Origin: Chloroflexota bacterium
Lineage (GTDB): Bacteria > Chloroflexota > Anaerolineae > Anaerolineales > Anaerolineaceae
Direction: 5' to 3'
Length of the DNA: 64,000 bases
Assembly (NCBI GenBank): GCA_029548365.1
Contig: JAKPNN010000005.1
Span: 1-64,000 of the forward strand
Shown here: piece by piece, positions 17,756 through 26,082 of the stretch
Position numbering within the stretch: position 1 is the first letter of the stretch
Layout of the letters: each line of letters begins with the position of its first letter
Program-made: the position numbers and the translations under genes
The notes under the pieces: generated by a model
What the model was told of the DNA's origin: nothing
Databases searched by the model: none
Seen by the model: only the letters and a program-made list of their open reading frames with translations

Positions 17756-18205
17756 ATGCAATGCCCATTTTGCCTTTCGCAAGATTCTAAAGTTGTCGAT
17801 ACTACAAAAATAGCTTCCAGGGGGATCAGGCGCAGAAGAGAGTGTCTCCAATGCGGTGAAAGATACTCCACCCTGGAACGTCCCATCCTTGGAACGCCTT
17901 TGTTGGTAAAAAAAGATGGCACGCGCGAATCTTTTGACCGCGACAAATTAAAAGAAGGCATTCTTATCGCCTGTGGTAAACGCCCCGTCTCCGCAGCAAA
18001 AATTGAACGGCTTACAGGGGAAATTGAAGCCAAGCTCCAACGCATGGGGAAATCTGAGGTCCAGTCTCGCGTGGTCGGCGATATGGTCATCCAGGGTTTA
18101 AAGGAATTGGATTACATCGCTTATATTCGTTACGCCATTGTCTATTTACAACTGGATGACCTCGAAGACATTCGCTCTGAAATTGATCGCTTATTAACTG
18201 ACTGA
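17756..18205 (+). CDS. nrdR: NrdR, ribonucleotide reductase repressor
   Basis: NrdR is a (d)ATP-sensing repressor of ribonucleotide reductase genes. The 149 residues begin with a zinc ribbon MQCPFCLSQDSKVVDT whose cysteine pairs are CPFC at residues 3-6 and CLQC at about 31-34, followed by RRRECLQCGERYSTLE. The ATP-cone domain starts at about residue 48 (VKKDGTRESFDRDKLKEGI). Length is typical. It lies 36 bases before nrdJ and very probably controls it and itself. Confidence 0.95.
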   Translation: MQCPFCLSQDSKVVDTTKIASRGIRRRRECLQCGERYSTLERPILGTPLLVKKDGTRESFDRDKLKEGILIACGKRPVSAAKIERLTGEIEAKLQRMGKSEVQSRVVGDMVIQGLKELDYIAYIRYAIVYLQLDDLEDIRSEIDRLLTD

Positions 18206-18241
18206 ATTTTTCTATAAATATTACTTTTTAAGGAACAGGAT

Positions 18242-20812
18242 ATGACTGATAGCGAACAAATCCAATCGAATGAGCTTTTGCCAACTCCTCCTCTGCCTGA
18301 AAACCTGCCCGGAGTAGACCTGAGTGAAAACGCCCATCAGGTGATTTCGCGTCGTTACCGTCGAAAAGGGGAAAATGGAGCTCTAATTGAGACCGTCGAA
18401 GAAATGTTCTGGCGTGTTGCCTATCATGTGGCTAAGGTTGAAACTGGAAACCCAATCTCAGTGGATGAACGTGCCCAAGGTTTTTATCATTTATTGGCTG
18501 AAAAAAAGTTCTTTCCTAATTCGCCTACCTTTACCGGAGCAGGCACCCCTCTCGGGCAGTTGTCGGCGTGTTTTGTCCTGCCGATCTCTGATGACATGGG
18601 ACGGCGGGAAGATGGCATCTTTTCCACGCTGCGAAATGCTGCCCTGATCCAACAAACAGGGGGTGGAAACGGGTTCAGTTTTTCCAGGCTGCGCCCCTCT
18701 GGCGCACGTGTTAAATCCTCTGCGGGTATTGCCACCGGCCCGATTGGCTTTTTGCGAGTCTACGACCAAGCCTTCGATGAGGTTGCCCAGGGAGGCACCC
18801 GCAGGGGTGCAAACATGGGCACCTTACGTGTGGATCATCCTGATATCGAAGAATTCGTCACCTGCAAAACGGATGAAAATGCGATCACTAACTTCAATAT
18901 CTCCGTAGGCATCACCGATGCTTTTATGGAAGCGGTAAACGCAAACCTCGATTGGGAATTACGCTTCCCAGATGAAACCGCCCCTGGATACCAGGCCTTC
19001 AACGGCGATCTAGATGAGGCCATCGCAAACAACATTCCTGTCAAGGTCCATAAGGTGATCAGTGCCCGTGAGCTCTTTGATAAAATCGTCACACAAGCCC
19101 ATCACAATGGAGAGCCCGGGTTGCTGTTTATCGATGCTGCCAATCGAGATAATCCTGTTCCCCACCTTTACCCGCTGGAATCAACCAACCCCTGTGGCGA
19201 ACAATGGCTGGGTCCCTTCGAAAATTGCTGCCTGGCATCTATCAACCTGGCAGAACATCTGGGCGCCGAGCATACCGTCGATTGGCAAGAGCTCCAAAAG
19301 ACCGTAGAAACAGCAACGATCTTTTTGGATGATGTCATCGATGCCAACGCCTACGTCCCCGCTGTTCCCCAACTCAAAGAAGCAGCGTTGAACTCTCGAC
19401 GAATCGGTTTGGGTATCATGGGCCTGGGGGACTTGCTATATCACACACAAATACCATACGGAAGCAAGGAAGGACAGGAATTCTCTGCCCAGGTCATGGA
19501 GTTCATTCGTTATCACACGATGTTGACCAGCATCAAATTAGCTGAAGAAAGAGGGTGTTTCCCAGCCATCAAGGGCAGCCTTTACGACCCTGAAGATATG
19601 CGCTGGACTCCCCCAACACCGCTGTTTCCTTACGAAAACAATTATAATCGACCTGAAATTAACTGGGAAAAGGTGATCAAAGGCATTCGCAAGCACGGGA
19701 TTCGCAACGCCGCCCAAACCACGATCGCCCCAACCGGCACGATTGCCACTATTGCTGGCTGTGAAGGATATGGCTGCGAGCCCGTTTTTGCCCTGGCTTA
19801 CATCCGCCATGTCAATGATAACGGCAAGGATCTGACGCTCAATTACATCAGCCCAAATTTCTTAAAAGAACTCGACGCCTGTAATTTTGACGCTAAAACC
19901 CGGGTACAAATCCTCGAAAAAATCCTTGAAACAGGTTCCTGTCAGGATGTGGATGACTTGCCACCCCGCATCAGGAATGTGTTTGTCGTTTCCAGCGACA
20001 TCACGGCTGAAGAACACGTCCGCATGCAAGCTGCCTTGCAGGCTTTTGTCGACAACAGTCTTAGCAAAACGATCAATTTTCCTTCAACCGCAACTACGGA
20101 GGATGTGGCTCAGGCTTATATGCTCGCCTGGGAATTAGGCTGCAAGGGCATCACCGTTTATGTCACGGGTTCAAGGGACCAGGTTGTTCTGGAGACCAAA
20201 AGTACTGCCAAATCAAAACAAACTGAAAACAGTGAAACGACCCACCAATTACCCATCTGGCACGATACGGTCAAACCTCGGCAGCGCTCTTTGAAGGGTT
20301 TTACAAATTCAATTGAAACGCCTTTGGGGAAGACCTATGTCACCATCAATGAAAATGGCGAGAATCAACCGTTCGAAGTATTTATCAACACTGCTAAAGC
20401 TGGCACAGAAACCGCTGCCCATTCAGAAGCTATCGGGCGCTTAATTTCATACATCCTGCGGCTCGCATCTCCAGTTGAACCACGCAAACGGCTCAAAGCC
20501 GTGATGGAACAACTCTCTGGCATTGGTGGAAGTCGTTCCCTCGGATTTGGCGCAAACCGCATTCTTTCTCTACCCGATGGCATTGCCAAAGCGCTGGATT
20601 CATATCTGTACAACCTGGACAAAGACATTGAAGAAAGCAACCTGCAAGATCAAATGCATGACGCACCTACCCTGCCATTATCCGATTTAGAACCCAATGA
20701 AGATCAAAAACCTCGGCTTAACAGGGGGCTATGTCCCGAATGCGGTCATGCTTCCCTGGTCAACGAAGAAGGCTGTCGGAAATGTTATAGTTGTGGATAT
20801 AGCGAATGCTGA
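18242..20812 (+). CDS. nrdJ: Adenosylcobalamin-dependent (class II) ribonucleotide reductase
   Basis: NrdJ reduces ribonucleotides to deoxyribonucleotides using a radical generated from adenosylcobalamin, without oxygen. The 856 residues carry the substrate region [16 protein letters not shown] at about 97, [13 protein letters not shown] at about 140, the active-site [10 protein letters not shown] at about 313, and [18 protein letters not shown] at about 498. The C-terminal redox tail has paired cysteines (CPECGH and [12 protein letters not shown]). There is no N-terminal ATP cone. No intein or frameshift is seen. It forms an operon with nrdR. Dependence on B12 and anaerobic competence follow from the class. 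Confidence 0.94.
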   Translation: MTDSEQIQSNELLPTPPLPENLPGVDLSENAHQVISRRYRRKGENGALIETVEEMFWRVAYHVAKVETGNPISVDERAQGFYHLLAEKKFFPNSPTFTGAGTPLGQLSACFVLPISDDMGRREDGIFSTLRNAALIQQTGGGNGFSFSRLRPSGARVKSSAGIATGPIGFLRVYDQAFDEVAQGGTRRGANMGTLRVDHPDIEEFVTCKTDENAITNFNISVGITDAFMEAVNANLDWELRFPDETAPGYQAFNGDLDEAIANNIPVKVHKVISARELFDKIVTQAHHNGEPGLLFIDAANRDNPVPHLYPLESTNPCGEQWLGPFENCCLASINLAEHLGAEHTVDWQELQKTVETATIFLDDVIDANAYVPAVPQLKEAALNSRRIGLGIMGLGDLLYHTQIPYGSKEGQEFSAQVMEFIRYHTMLTSIKLAEERGCFPAIKGSLYDPEDMRWTPPTPLFPYENNYNRPEINWEKVIKGIRKHGIRNAAQTTIAPTGTIATIAGCEGYGCEPVFALAYIRHVNDNGKDLTLNYISPNFLKELDACNFDAKTRVQILEKILETGSCQDVDDLPPRIRNVFVVSSDITAEEHVRMQAALQAFVDNSLSKTINFPSTATTEDVAQAYMLAWELGCKGITVYVTGSRDQVVLETKSTAKSKQTENSETTHQLPIWHDTVKPRQRSLKGFTNSIETPLGKTYVTINENGENQPFEVFINTAKAGTETAAHSEAIGRLISYILRLASPVEPRKRLKAVMEQLSGIGGSRSLGFGANRILSLPDGIAKALDSYLYNLDKDIEESNLQDQMHDAPTLPLSDLEPNEDQKPRLNRGLCPECGHASLVNEEGCRKCYSCGYSEC

Positions 20813-20941
20813 TCTTTCTGATCAAACGGAAACATCCCGGACCAACGCCTACCTTTGATGACGTCTAACCGTGCCTTCACAAGTTCACATTCGAAAGCCA
20901 CATTAATTGCCAGCATATCTTTAATAATCCAAAAGATTATG

Positions 20942-20947
20942 TATAAT
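20942..20947 (+). promoter_or_regulatory. -10 element for the alpha/beta-hydrolase gene
   Basis: A perfect TATAAT lies 35 bases before the ATG, with a strong TGGAGG ribosome-binding site in between. No good -35 was found at the right spacing; CTTTAA at 20919 is the closest. The rest of the 170-base gap after nrdJ shows nothing else. Confidence 0.5.
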
Positions 20948-20981
20948 TAAGGAAATCATTATTTTTCGTCTGGAGGAAAAC

Positions 20982-21806
20982 ATGCGCAACGATTGGACGC
21001 AAGGAACAGTAACTGTAAATGATGGAATTGATCTGTTTTACACCCGAACTGGAAATGGTGACAAATCTGCTCTTATCCTTGCCCATGGGTTGACAGGTAG
21101 CGGCCTGTGCTGGCACCAACTTGCCGCCGACCTTGAGTCTAATTACGACATCATCATGTTCGATGCCTATGGTCATGGAAAATCATCCCGCATCGATCCC
21201 AACAAGCGCTTTGACCTTGTCGCAGATCTGAATGATTTGATTGACGGCTTGGCATTGAACCGTCCGGGCATCATCGGACATTCCATGGGTGCTGCTACAG
21301 CGGCTGTTTTCGCTGCGCGTTATCCTGAAAAACTTGCGCTGCTGGTCCTTGAAGACCCCCCCTGGTTTGATTTACCGGTTGACGAACAAAAATCAACCAA
21401 AACCATGCAGGATTGGAAACAACAAAACCTGGCTGACAAAAAGAAGACTCTCAAAGAACTTCAAAAAATTAAAGTTAAAGAATCACCCAACTGGGAAGAA
21501 GCCATCCTCCCGGAATGGGCTCAAGCCAAGCTTGACCTTGACCCCACATTCTTCGATCAAGTTTCCTTTGACCCTACGGGCTGGCAGGACATTGCCAGTA
21601 AAATCACCGCCCCCACTTTGATTATCACCGGAGACAACGATCGGGGAGCTATTATCACCCCCAAACTCGGGGTGAAAGCCATCCAAGTTTTAGATAAGGG
21701 CGAATTTGGTCATATCAGCAGCGCCGGTCATTGCGTCAGGTTCGAACAATACAAACCTTATCTCACCATGGTGCAACTTTTCCTCAAGCAGAATATGCCC
21801 AAATAA
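20982..21806 (+). CDS. Alpha/beta-hydrolase fold protein
   Basis: A 274-residue soluble alpha/beta hydrolase. LILAHGLTGSGLCWHQLA at about residue 31 is the oxyanion-hole HG region. The nucleophile elbow is GHSMGAATAAVFAARYP (Ser at about residue 94). The acid is probably the Asp of ITGDNDRGAIIT, and the catalytic His is in HISSAGHCVRFEQY near the C-terminus. A middle lid rich in Lys and Gln (about 140-175) follows LVLEDPPWFDLP. The substrate cannot be read from the sequence; the fold includes esterases, lactonases and C-C hydrolases. It has its own promoter and precedes a nucleoside kinase. Confidence 0.85.
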   Translation: MRNDWTQGTVTVNDGIDLFYTRTGNGDKSALILAHGLTGSGLCWHQLAADLESNYDIIMFDAYGHGKSSRIDPNKRFDLVADLNDLIDGLALNRPGIIGHSMGAATAAVFAARYPEKLALLVLEDPPWFDLPVDEQKSTKTMQDWKQQNLADKKKTLKELQKIKVKESPNWEEAILPEWAQAKLDLDPTFFDQVSFDPTGWQDIASKITAPTLIITGDNDRGAIITPKLGVKAIQVLDKGEFGHISSAGHCVRFEQYKPYLTMVQLFLKQNMPK

Positions 21807-21846
21807 GGGATTAATCGCGCTTACAGTCAGGAGAACTCATAAAAAG

Positions 21847-22482
21847 ATGGCAAAACGCCTGGTACTGCTCGCCGGAAACATCGGCGCTGGAAAAACATCC
21901 CTCACCGAGCGGATCGGAGAGAAATTAGGCTGGACATCTGCCTTTGAATCCGTTGTTGATAATCCCTATCTTCCTGATTTTTATCAAGATATGCAAGCCT
22001 GGTCCTTTCATTTGCAGATTTACTTTTTAGGGCATCGGGCTGATCAGCATCTGTATCTCTCAGAATTACCGCAATCCGCCATTCTTGATCGCAGCATTTA
22101 CGAAGATGCTCATATCTTTGCGCGCGCCCTGCATCATATGGGCAATTTAAATGATCGTGATTACCAGGCCTATTTACGCCTTTTCAATCTGGTTGTTGAG
22201 CATCTACCCAAGCCTGACCTATTGATCCACCTTCAGGCACCGGTACCTGTGATATTACAGCGCATCCGCCGGCGTGCAAGGAGCATTGAAGCCGGCATTG
22301 ACGAATCCTACCTGTCACTTTTGGAGCGGTTTTATTCCGAATGGATTGAGAGCTTCGAGTTGTGCCCGGTATTAACAATCCGCAGCGATGACCTCGATTT
22401 TGTCCATCGATCAGAACATTTAGAAATCGTTGTGCAACGTATCAAGGATCTCCTGGCGGGTCGGGAAGAAATGGTTTTCTGA
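21847..22482 (+). CDS. Deoxynucleoside kinase (deoxyadenosine/deoxyguanosine kinase family)
   Basis: This kinase phosphorylates salvaged deoxynucleosides. ATG 21847, with AGGAG upstream, gives 211 residues. The P-loop GNIGAGKTSLTERI is at about residue 10. The family motifs DRSIYEDAHIFARAL at about 82 and the Arg-rich lid RIRRRARSIEAGIDESYL at about 138 are both present, followed by LERFYSEWI. The frame is open upstream but overlaps the hydrolase gene. The base specificity is not readable. Its location near nrdR-nrdJ groups dNTP-supply genes. Confidence 0.9.
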   Translation: MAKRLVLLAGNIGAGKTSLTERIGEKLGWTSAFESVVDNPYLPDFYQDMQAWSFHLQIYFLGHRADQHLYLSELPQSAILDRSIYEDAHIFARALHHMGNLNDRDYQAYLRLFNLVVEHLPKPDLLIHLQAPVPVILQRIRRRARSIEAGIDESYLSLLERFYSEWIESFELCPVLTIRSDDLDFVHRSEHLEIVVQRIKDLLAGREEMVF

Positions 22483-22574
22483 ACCAGAAGCGCGCGGTCA
22501 ACAGAATATTATCCTGGCGAAACCCGCGTTCGCAGATTTTCACCACAAAAGGTCTTGAGTCAACGATAAGCGAG

Positions 22575-22910
22575 ATGAGCCTTGAGGAATAAACCGCTGT
22601 TAAAGAAAATCCACTGCTGGAAAAAGAAGAAGCGCTTGACAGGCCTATCGATAAACAGGAGCTCATTCCACAAACACCCGATACTGATTTTCGCACCGAA
22701 CCTGGAACCCCCATTGAATTTCTAAGTCTTGGCACTCGCATCAGCAACATTCTCATCGAAGCTGGCATCACGACAGTGGACGACGTCTTTGCCCAACTTG
22801 AACTCGGTGATGCTGCACTGCTGAAAATTGACAGCTTCGGAGAAAAATCTCTCTCCATACTGAAACAACCGCTGATCAACTCGGGATACCAGGTGCCCAG
22901 GTCAACTTAA
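22575..22910 (+). pseudogene. Broken gene with an RpoA C-terminal-domain-like helix-hairpin-helix
   Basis: The reading frame that ends at 22910 contains PIEFLSLGTRISNILIEAG, then ITTVDDVF and LLKIDSFGEKSLSILK. This matches the RNA polymerase alpha C-terminal domain (short helix, helix-hairpin-helix, FGxKSL). Upstream, the same frame continues through an acidic stretch (ENPLLEKEEALDRP) to an in-frame TAA at 22590-22592, preceded by MSLEE from ATG 22575. No ATG, GTG or TTG occurs between the TAA and the domain. It is therefore a nonsense-disrupted gene, a relic, or a sequencing error. Alternatively a rare start codon is used after the stop. Confidence 0.6.
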
Positions 22911-22959
22911 CCCGCCATCAAATGCACTTTGACAAACATCAACAAAAAAGGAAAGATAA

Positions 22960-23811
22960 ATGAAAAAGCCAATCATTGCTGTGTTAATTACCCTTCTGCT
23001 GGCCGCATTTGCTTGCACGGTGCAAAATGCCCGGCTGGAGACAATTGACCCTCAAATTGTGTTTATTTCGGAACCTGTGCCGCAAAATGCCGGCGAGACT
23101 GAACTGATCTTTAAAATGTCCGGCGGGAAGTTTATCATTACCCCCGATGCCAGCGCCCTGATTGAGGGCAGTATTAAATTCAATGTTGAAGCCTGGAAAC
23201 CGGAAATTATCCGCCGGGACAATTTCGTTGAGATCAAGCAGGTCAATCCCTTTAATGTAAAAGGGATTCCCCACAGTGATGTAGAAAATATCTGGGAATT
23301 GAGGTTAACCGATGCGCTTCCGCTCAGATTATCCATTGAAGGAGGCGCCAGTGAAAATATTTTTGACCTGACAGGTTTACAGCTCTCCGGATTAAATATC
23401 ACACAGGGCGCCAGTGATACCACCATTCACTTTGATGCCCCAAATCCAATCCTTTTGCAGGAATTCAAATTTACTACCGGGGCGTCATCTGCCAATCTTC
23501 ACGGGCTTGGCTATGCGAATTTTCAGCAAATGACCATTTCCTGCGGCGCAGGTGATTACACCCTCGACTTTTCAGGCGGACTCAATCAAGATGCCAGTGT
23601 GGATATCAAATCAGGCGTTAGCAACATCACCATTGTCATCCCTGCAGGGTTGAAAGCAGTTGTCCACAACCAGGGCGCCTTCAGCAATGTCAACACACGC
23701 GGTACCTGGCTTGTCACCGATCAAACTTATTCAACCCTCAGCGAGGGTTACACCCTAACCATCAATCTTGATCTGTCCGTGGGTAACATCAACCTGAACC
23801 ATGAGGAATAA
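22960..23811 (+). CDS. Lipoprotein with toast-rack/DUF4097-like adhesin domain
   Basis: A 283-residue exported lipoprotein. The N-terminal signal ends in a lipobox LAAFAC (Cys at residue 19). The mature part is a repetitive beta-structure. The first half (ELIFKMSGGKFIITP to about residue 110) resembles the toast-rack N-terminal domain. The second half has recurring rungs such as IEGGASENIFDLTGL, ITQGASDTTIHFD, FTTGASSANLHGLG and SCGAGDYTLDFSGG, as in DUF4097/LiaF-type right-handed beta folds. These are surface or membrane-associated proteins of unknown function. It starts 49 bases after the relic gene with AAAGGAAAG upstream. Confidence 0.75.
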   Translation: MKKPIIAVLITLLLAAFACTVQNARLETIDPQIVFISEPVPQNAGETELIFKMSGGKFIITPDASALIEGSIKFNVEAWKPEIIRRDNFVEIKQVNPFNVKGIPHSDVENIWELRLTDALPLRLSIEGGASENIFDLTGLQLSGLNITQGASDTTIHFDAPNPILLQEFKFTTGASSANLHGLGYANFQQMTISCGAGDYTLDFSGGLNQDASVDIKSGVSNITIVIPAGLKAVVHNQGAFSNVNTRGTWLVTDQTYSTLSEGYTLTINLDLSVGNINLNHEE

Positions 23812-23929
23812 AGGCTGCGGGATAAAACGGATTGTTGTTCTTCGAAGGATCAAAATGCTTAAAGTTGTGGGAATTTTTCGTAAATTACTGAACCATCAGG
23901 GGCAATTAAAAAGAAACTAACGCGAGGTA

Positions 23930-23958
23930 TTGACAAAACCAGAAAACTGTGATTTAAT
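23930..23958 (+). promoter_or_regulatory. Strong promoter without a downstream gene
   Basis: TTGACA (23930-23935) and TTTAAT (23953-23958) are separated by exactly 17 bases. The predicted start is near 23965, immediately before the hairpin at 23966. No reading frame follows on this strand. Confidence 0.6.
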
Positions 23959-23964
23959 ATAATT

Positions 23965-24009
23965 ACTCACTGGTCGGGTGCCCCCCTCACCCGGTCAGTG
24001 AGCTTTTTT
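23965..24009 (+). ncRNA. Candidate ~45-nt hairpin RNA (or stand-alone terminator)
   Basis: A 15-bp stem (23966-23980 with 23988-24002, two G-U wobbles) closes a C-rich loop CCCCCCT and is followed by six T residues. Because a good promoter ends seven bases before it, the transcript would consist of this hairpin alone. C-rich loops can pair with Shine-Dalgarno sequences. It could instead just terminate readthrough between the convergent lipoprotein and nadD genes. Confidence 0.5.
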
Positions 24010-24083
24010 AACCCATAAAAAAACCGGGATATCAATTCACCCTCATCAAAAATCCCTGAAAACACCATTTCCAGGTTGGCTGT

Positions 24084-24701
24084 TTAATTGGTTTCTCTCT
24101 GGTAAACCTGGTTTACACAGATATATTCATAAATTTTCGGAAGCAGGTAATATCGAAAGCTCCGGTTCTGCCGGGCTCGCCGGCGAATCTGGTCCGCAGA
24201 GATTTCCAACAGGGGTGCAGTGACAAAATTTAGTTTCTCTTCAAGTTGAGGAAGGGCTGAATACAACCTGCTCAAGTCAATTTCATCCCCGGGCCGCCGC
24301 ATCACCCCGACCCCGTCCAGGTTTTCCAGAAATGCATCAACCTCGTACCAGTTGGGCAGGTCGTGTAAAGAATCCCCGCCCAACAGGTAAATCAACGCCT
24401 GGTCGGGGTATTCCTGTTTCAAGATTTTTATTGTGTCAACCGTATAATGGGGACCCGGCCGGTCAATATCCACATGAGAGAGCGAAAAAGCATCGTCATC
24501 ACCAATAGCCAGTTCGATCATGTCTAAACGATGTGACAGCGACGAGATCTCATGGCCGCGTTTGTGGGGTGGATCTGGCGTAAGCACCCAAAGCGTTGCA
24601 TCCAACGCCAACTGATCACGCGCTTCTGCTGCTAAAATCAAATGACCGATATGCGGTGGGTCAAAGGTGCCGCCAAAAATCCCCAAACGTTTTTTTGTCA
24701 T
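24084..24701 (-). CDS. nadD: Nicotinate-nucleotide adenylyltransferase NadD
   Basis: NadD adenylates nicotinate mononucleotide in NAD synthesis. The 205 residues start with the nucleotidyltransferase motif LGIFGGTFDPPHIGHLILA. WVLTPDPPHKRGHEISSLSHR at about residue 38 and LLGGDSLHDLPNWYEVD at about 105 follow. The C-terminal ISADQIRRRARQ matches the ISxTxIR motif with changes. It begins three bases after obg on the same strand, so the two are likely co-transcribed. Confidence 0.95.
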   Translation of the reverse strand: MTKKRLGIFGGTFDPPHIGHLILAAEARDQLALDATLWVLTPDPPHKRGHEISSLSHRLDMIELAIGDDDAFSLSHVDIDRPGPHYTVDTIKILKQEYPDQALIYLLGGDSLHDLPNWYEVDAFLENLDGVGVMRRPGDEIDLSRLYSALPQLEEKLNFVTAPLLEISADQIRRRARQNRSFRYYLLPKIYEYICVNQVYQRETN

Positions 24702-24704
24702 CGA

Positions 24705-25964
24705 TTAATCCTGCCACTCTAATTCAAAATCGCCAATATGGACCGTATCGCCCTCCTCAATTCCAGCTTTGCGTAAAGCGTCATCAACACCGATGTTTTC
24801 TATCAGACGCTGAAATCGTCTGACTGATTCTCGGTGCTCCCAGTAGGTCATGGAAGCAGCACGTTCAATCGCTTCGCCGCGAATAACCCAGCCATCATCT
24901 GTTCTTTGAATGGTAAATGCTTGCGGGTCCTCTTCAGCACGATAGACTGGCATTTCTTCAGCCGGTTGCGGTTCTGGGGCTTCTTTAAGCAGCGTTGCAG
25001 CTCGCCATAATAATTTTTCAACATTTTCATGGGTCACCGCTGAAATTGGAATAATCTCAAAGCCCAGTTTCTTTAGCGCAACGGCTATGTTTGGCCAGCG
25101 TTCCTGAACCTGGGGCAGGTCCATCTTGTTGAAAGCCACGATTTGCGGTTTTTCAACAATTTTCTCGTCAAATAACGCCATCTCACTGTTAATTTGCGAA
25201 AAGTCAGACAGTGAATCTTCAGAAAGTCCGTCCAAAACATGGATCAAAACCCGGGTTCGCTGGATATGCCGTAAAAAGGAAGAACCCAGCCCAACTCCCT
25301 GATGAGCGCCTTCGATCAACCCTGGGATATCCGCCAGGACGAGTGTTGTATCTAAATCCAGCCTGGCAACGCCTAAATTCGGGGTCAACGTCGTAAACGG
25401 ATAGTCAGCAATTTTCGGCTTTGCATTCGAGACAACCGCCAGCAAGCTGGATTTGCCCGCATTGGGTACACCAACAATGCCGATATCTGCAATCAGTTTC
25501 AATTCCAGCTTGAGTTTATTTGCTTCTTCGGGTTCTCCGCGTTCCGCCATTTGGGGTGTCTGGTTACGGCTGGTGGCAAAATGCTGGTTGCCGCGTCCTC
25601 CGCGACCGCCTTTAACGACCACCAGTGTTTGCTCCGGTTCAACCATATCGCCGATAAGGTCGCCTGTGTCTGCATTGTAGACCAGCGTACCGGGCGGAAC
25701 CTCAATGATCAGGTCTTTGGCGGATTTACCGGTCATATTGTTCGGTCCGCCAGGTCTGCCATCTGCGGCAACATACCGTGCACGATGATGAAAATTAAAC
25801 AGGGTGTTCATTTTCGGGTTAACCCGCAGGATTATATCACCGCCCCTGCCGCCATCTCCCCCATCAGGGCCGCCGTGCGGGCGGTATTTCTCGCGGTGGA
25901 AATGCACCATTCCATCGCCACCCCGGCCTGATTGTACATAGATTTCTGCTTCATCAAAATACAT
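24705..25964 (-). CDS. obg: Obg/CgtA, ribosome-associated GTPase
   Basis: Obg is an essential GTPase acting in 50S assembly and stress control. The 419 residues show the glycine-rich Obg domain (YVQSGRGGDGMVHFHREK and GPDGGDGGRGGDI, about 9-160), the G domain with P-loop GVPNAGKSSLL at about 165, DIPGLIEGAHQGVGLG (G3) and NKMD (G4). A C-terminal OCT domain ends at residue 419. The three-domain layout is complete. nadD follows three bases later. Confidence 0.96.
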   Translation of the reverse strand: MYFDEAEIYVQSGRGGDGMVHFHREKYRPHGGPDGGDGGRGGDIILRVNPKMNTLFNFHHRARYVAADGRPGGPNNMTGKSAKDLIIEVPPGTLVYNADTGDLIGDMVEPEQTLVVVKGGRGGRGNQHFATSRNQTPQMAERGEPEEANKLKLELKLIADIGIVGVPNAGKSSLLAVVSNAKPKIADYPFTTLTPNLGVARLDLDTTLVLADIPGLIEGAHQGVGLGSSFLRHIQRTRVLIHVLDGLSEDSLSDFSQINSEMALFDEKIVEKPQIVAFNKMDLPQVQERWPNIAVALKKLGFEIIPISAVTHENVEKLLWRAATLLKEAPEPQPAEEMPVYRAEEDPQAFTIQRTDDGWVIRGEAIERAASMTYWEHRESVRRFQRLIENIGVDDALRKAGIEEGDTVHIGDFELEWQD

Positions 25965-26034
25965 GGTGTTCTTACTCGTTGTTCTCGTCGATTAATTCGA
26001 TGCCAATTTTAAATCTTACCGCATTAAGCGCAAA

Positions 26035-26060
26035 ACGGGGTCCCCGACATGGGACCCCGT
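26035..26060 (-). terminator. Terminator after the COG2403-type GTPase gene
   Basis: A perfect 10-bp stem, ACGGGGTCCC (26035-26044) against GGGACCCCGT (26051-26060), with a six-base loop. Read on the - strand it is followed by TTTTGC. It ends the argS-GTPase unit before the obg gene begins. Confidence 0.75.
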
Positions 26061-26082
26061 ATAAATTTTAATTAATTTGAAT

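Noticed and set aside
22442-22879. A 145-codon minus-strand open frame rich in Ser
   Set aside because: It is antisense to the RpoA-CTD-like frame and to the kinase end. Its composition (long Ser/Met/Arg runs) is that of a shadow frame, and it has no motif or ribosome-binding site.
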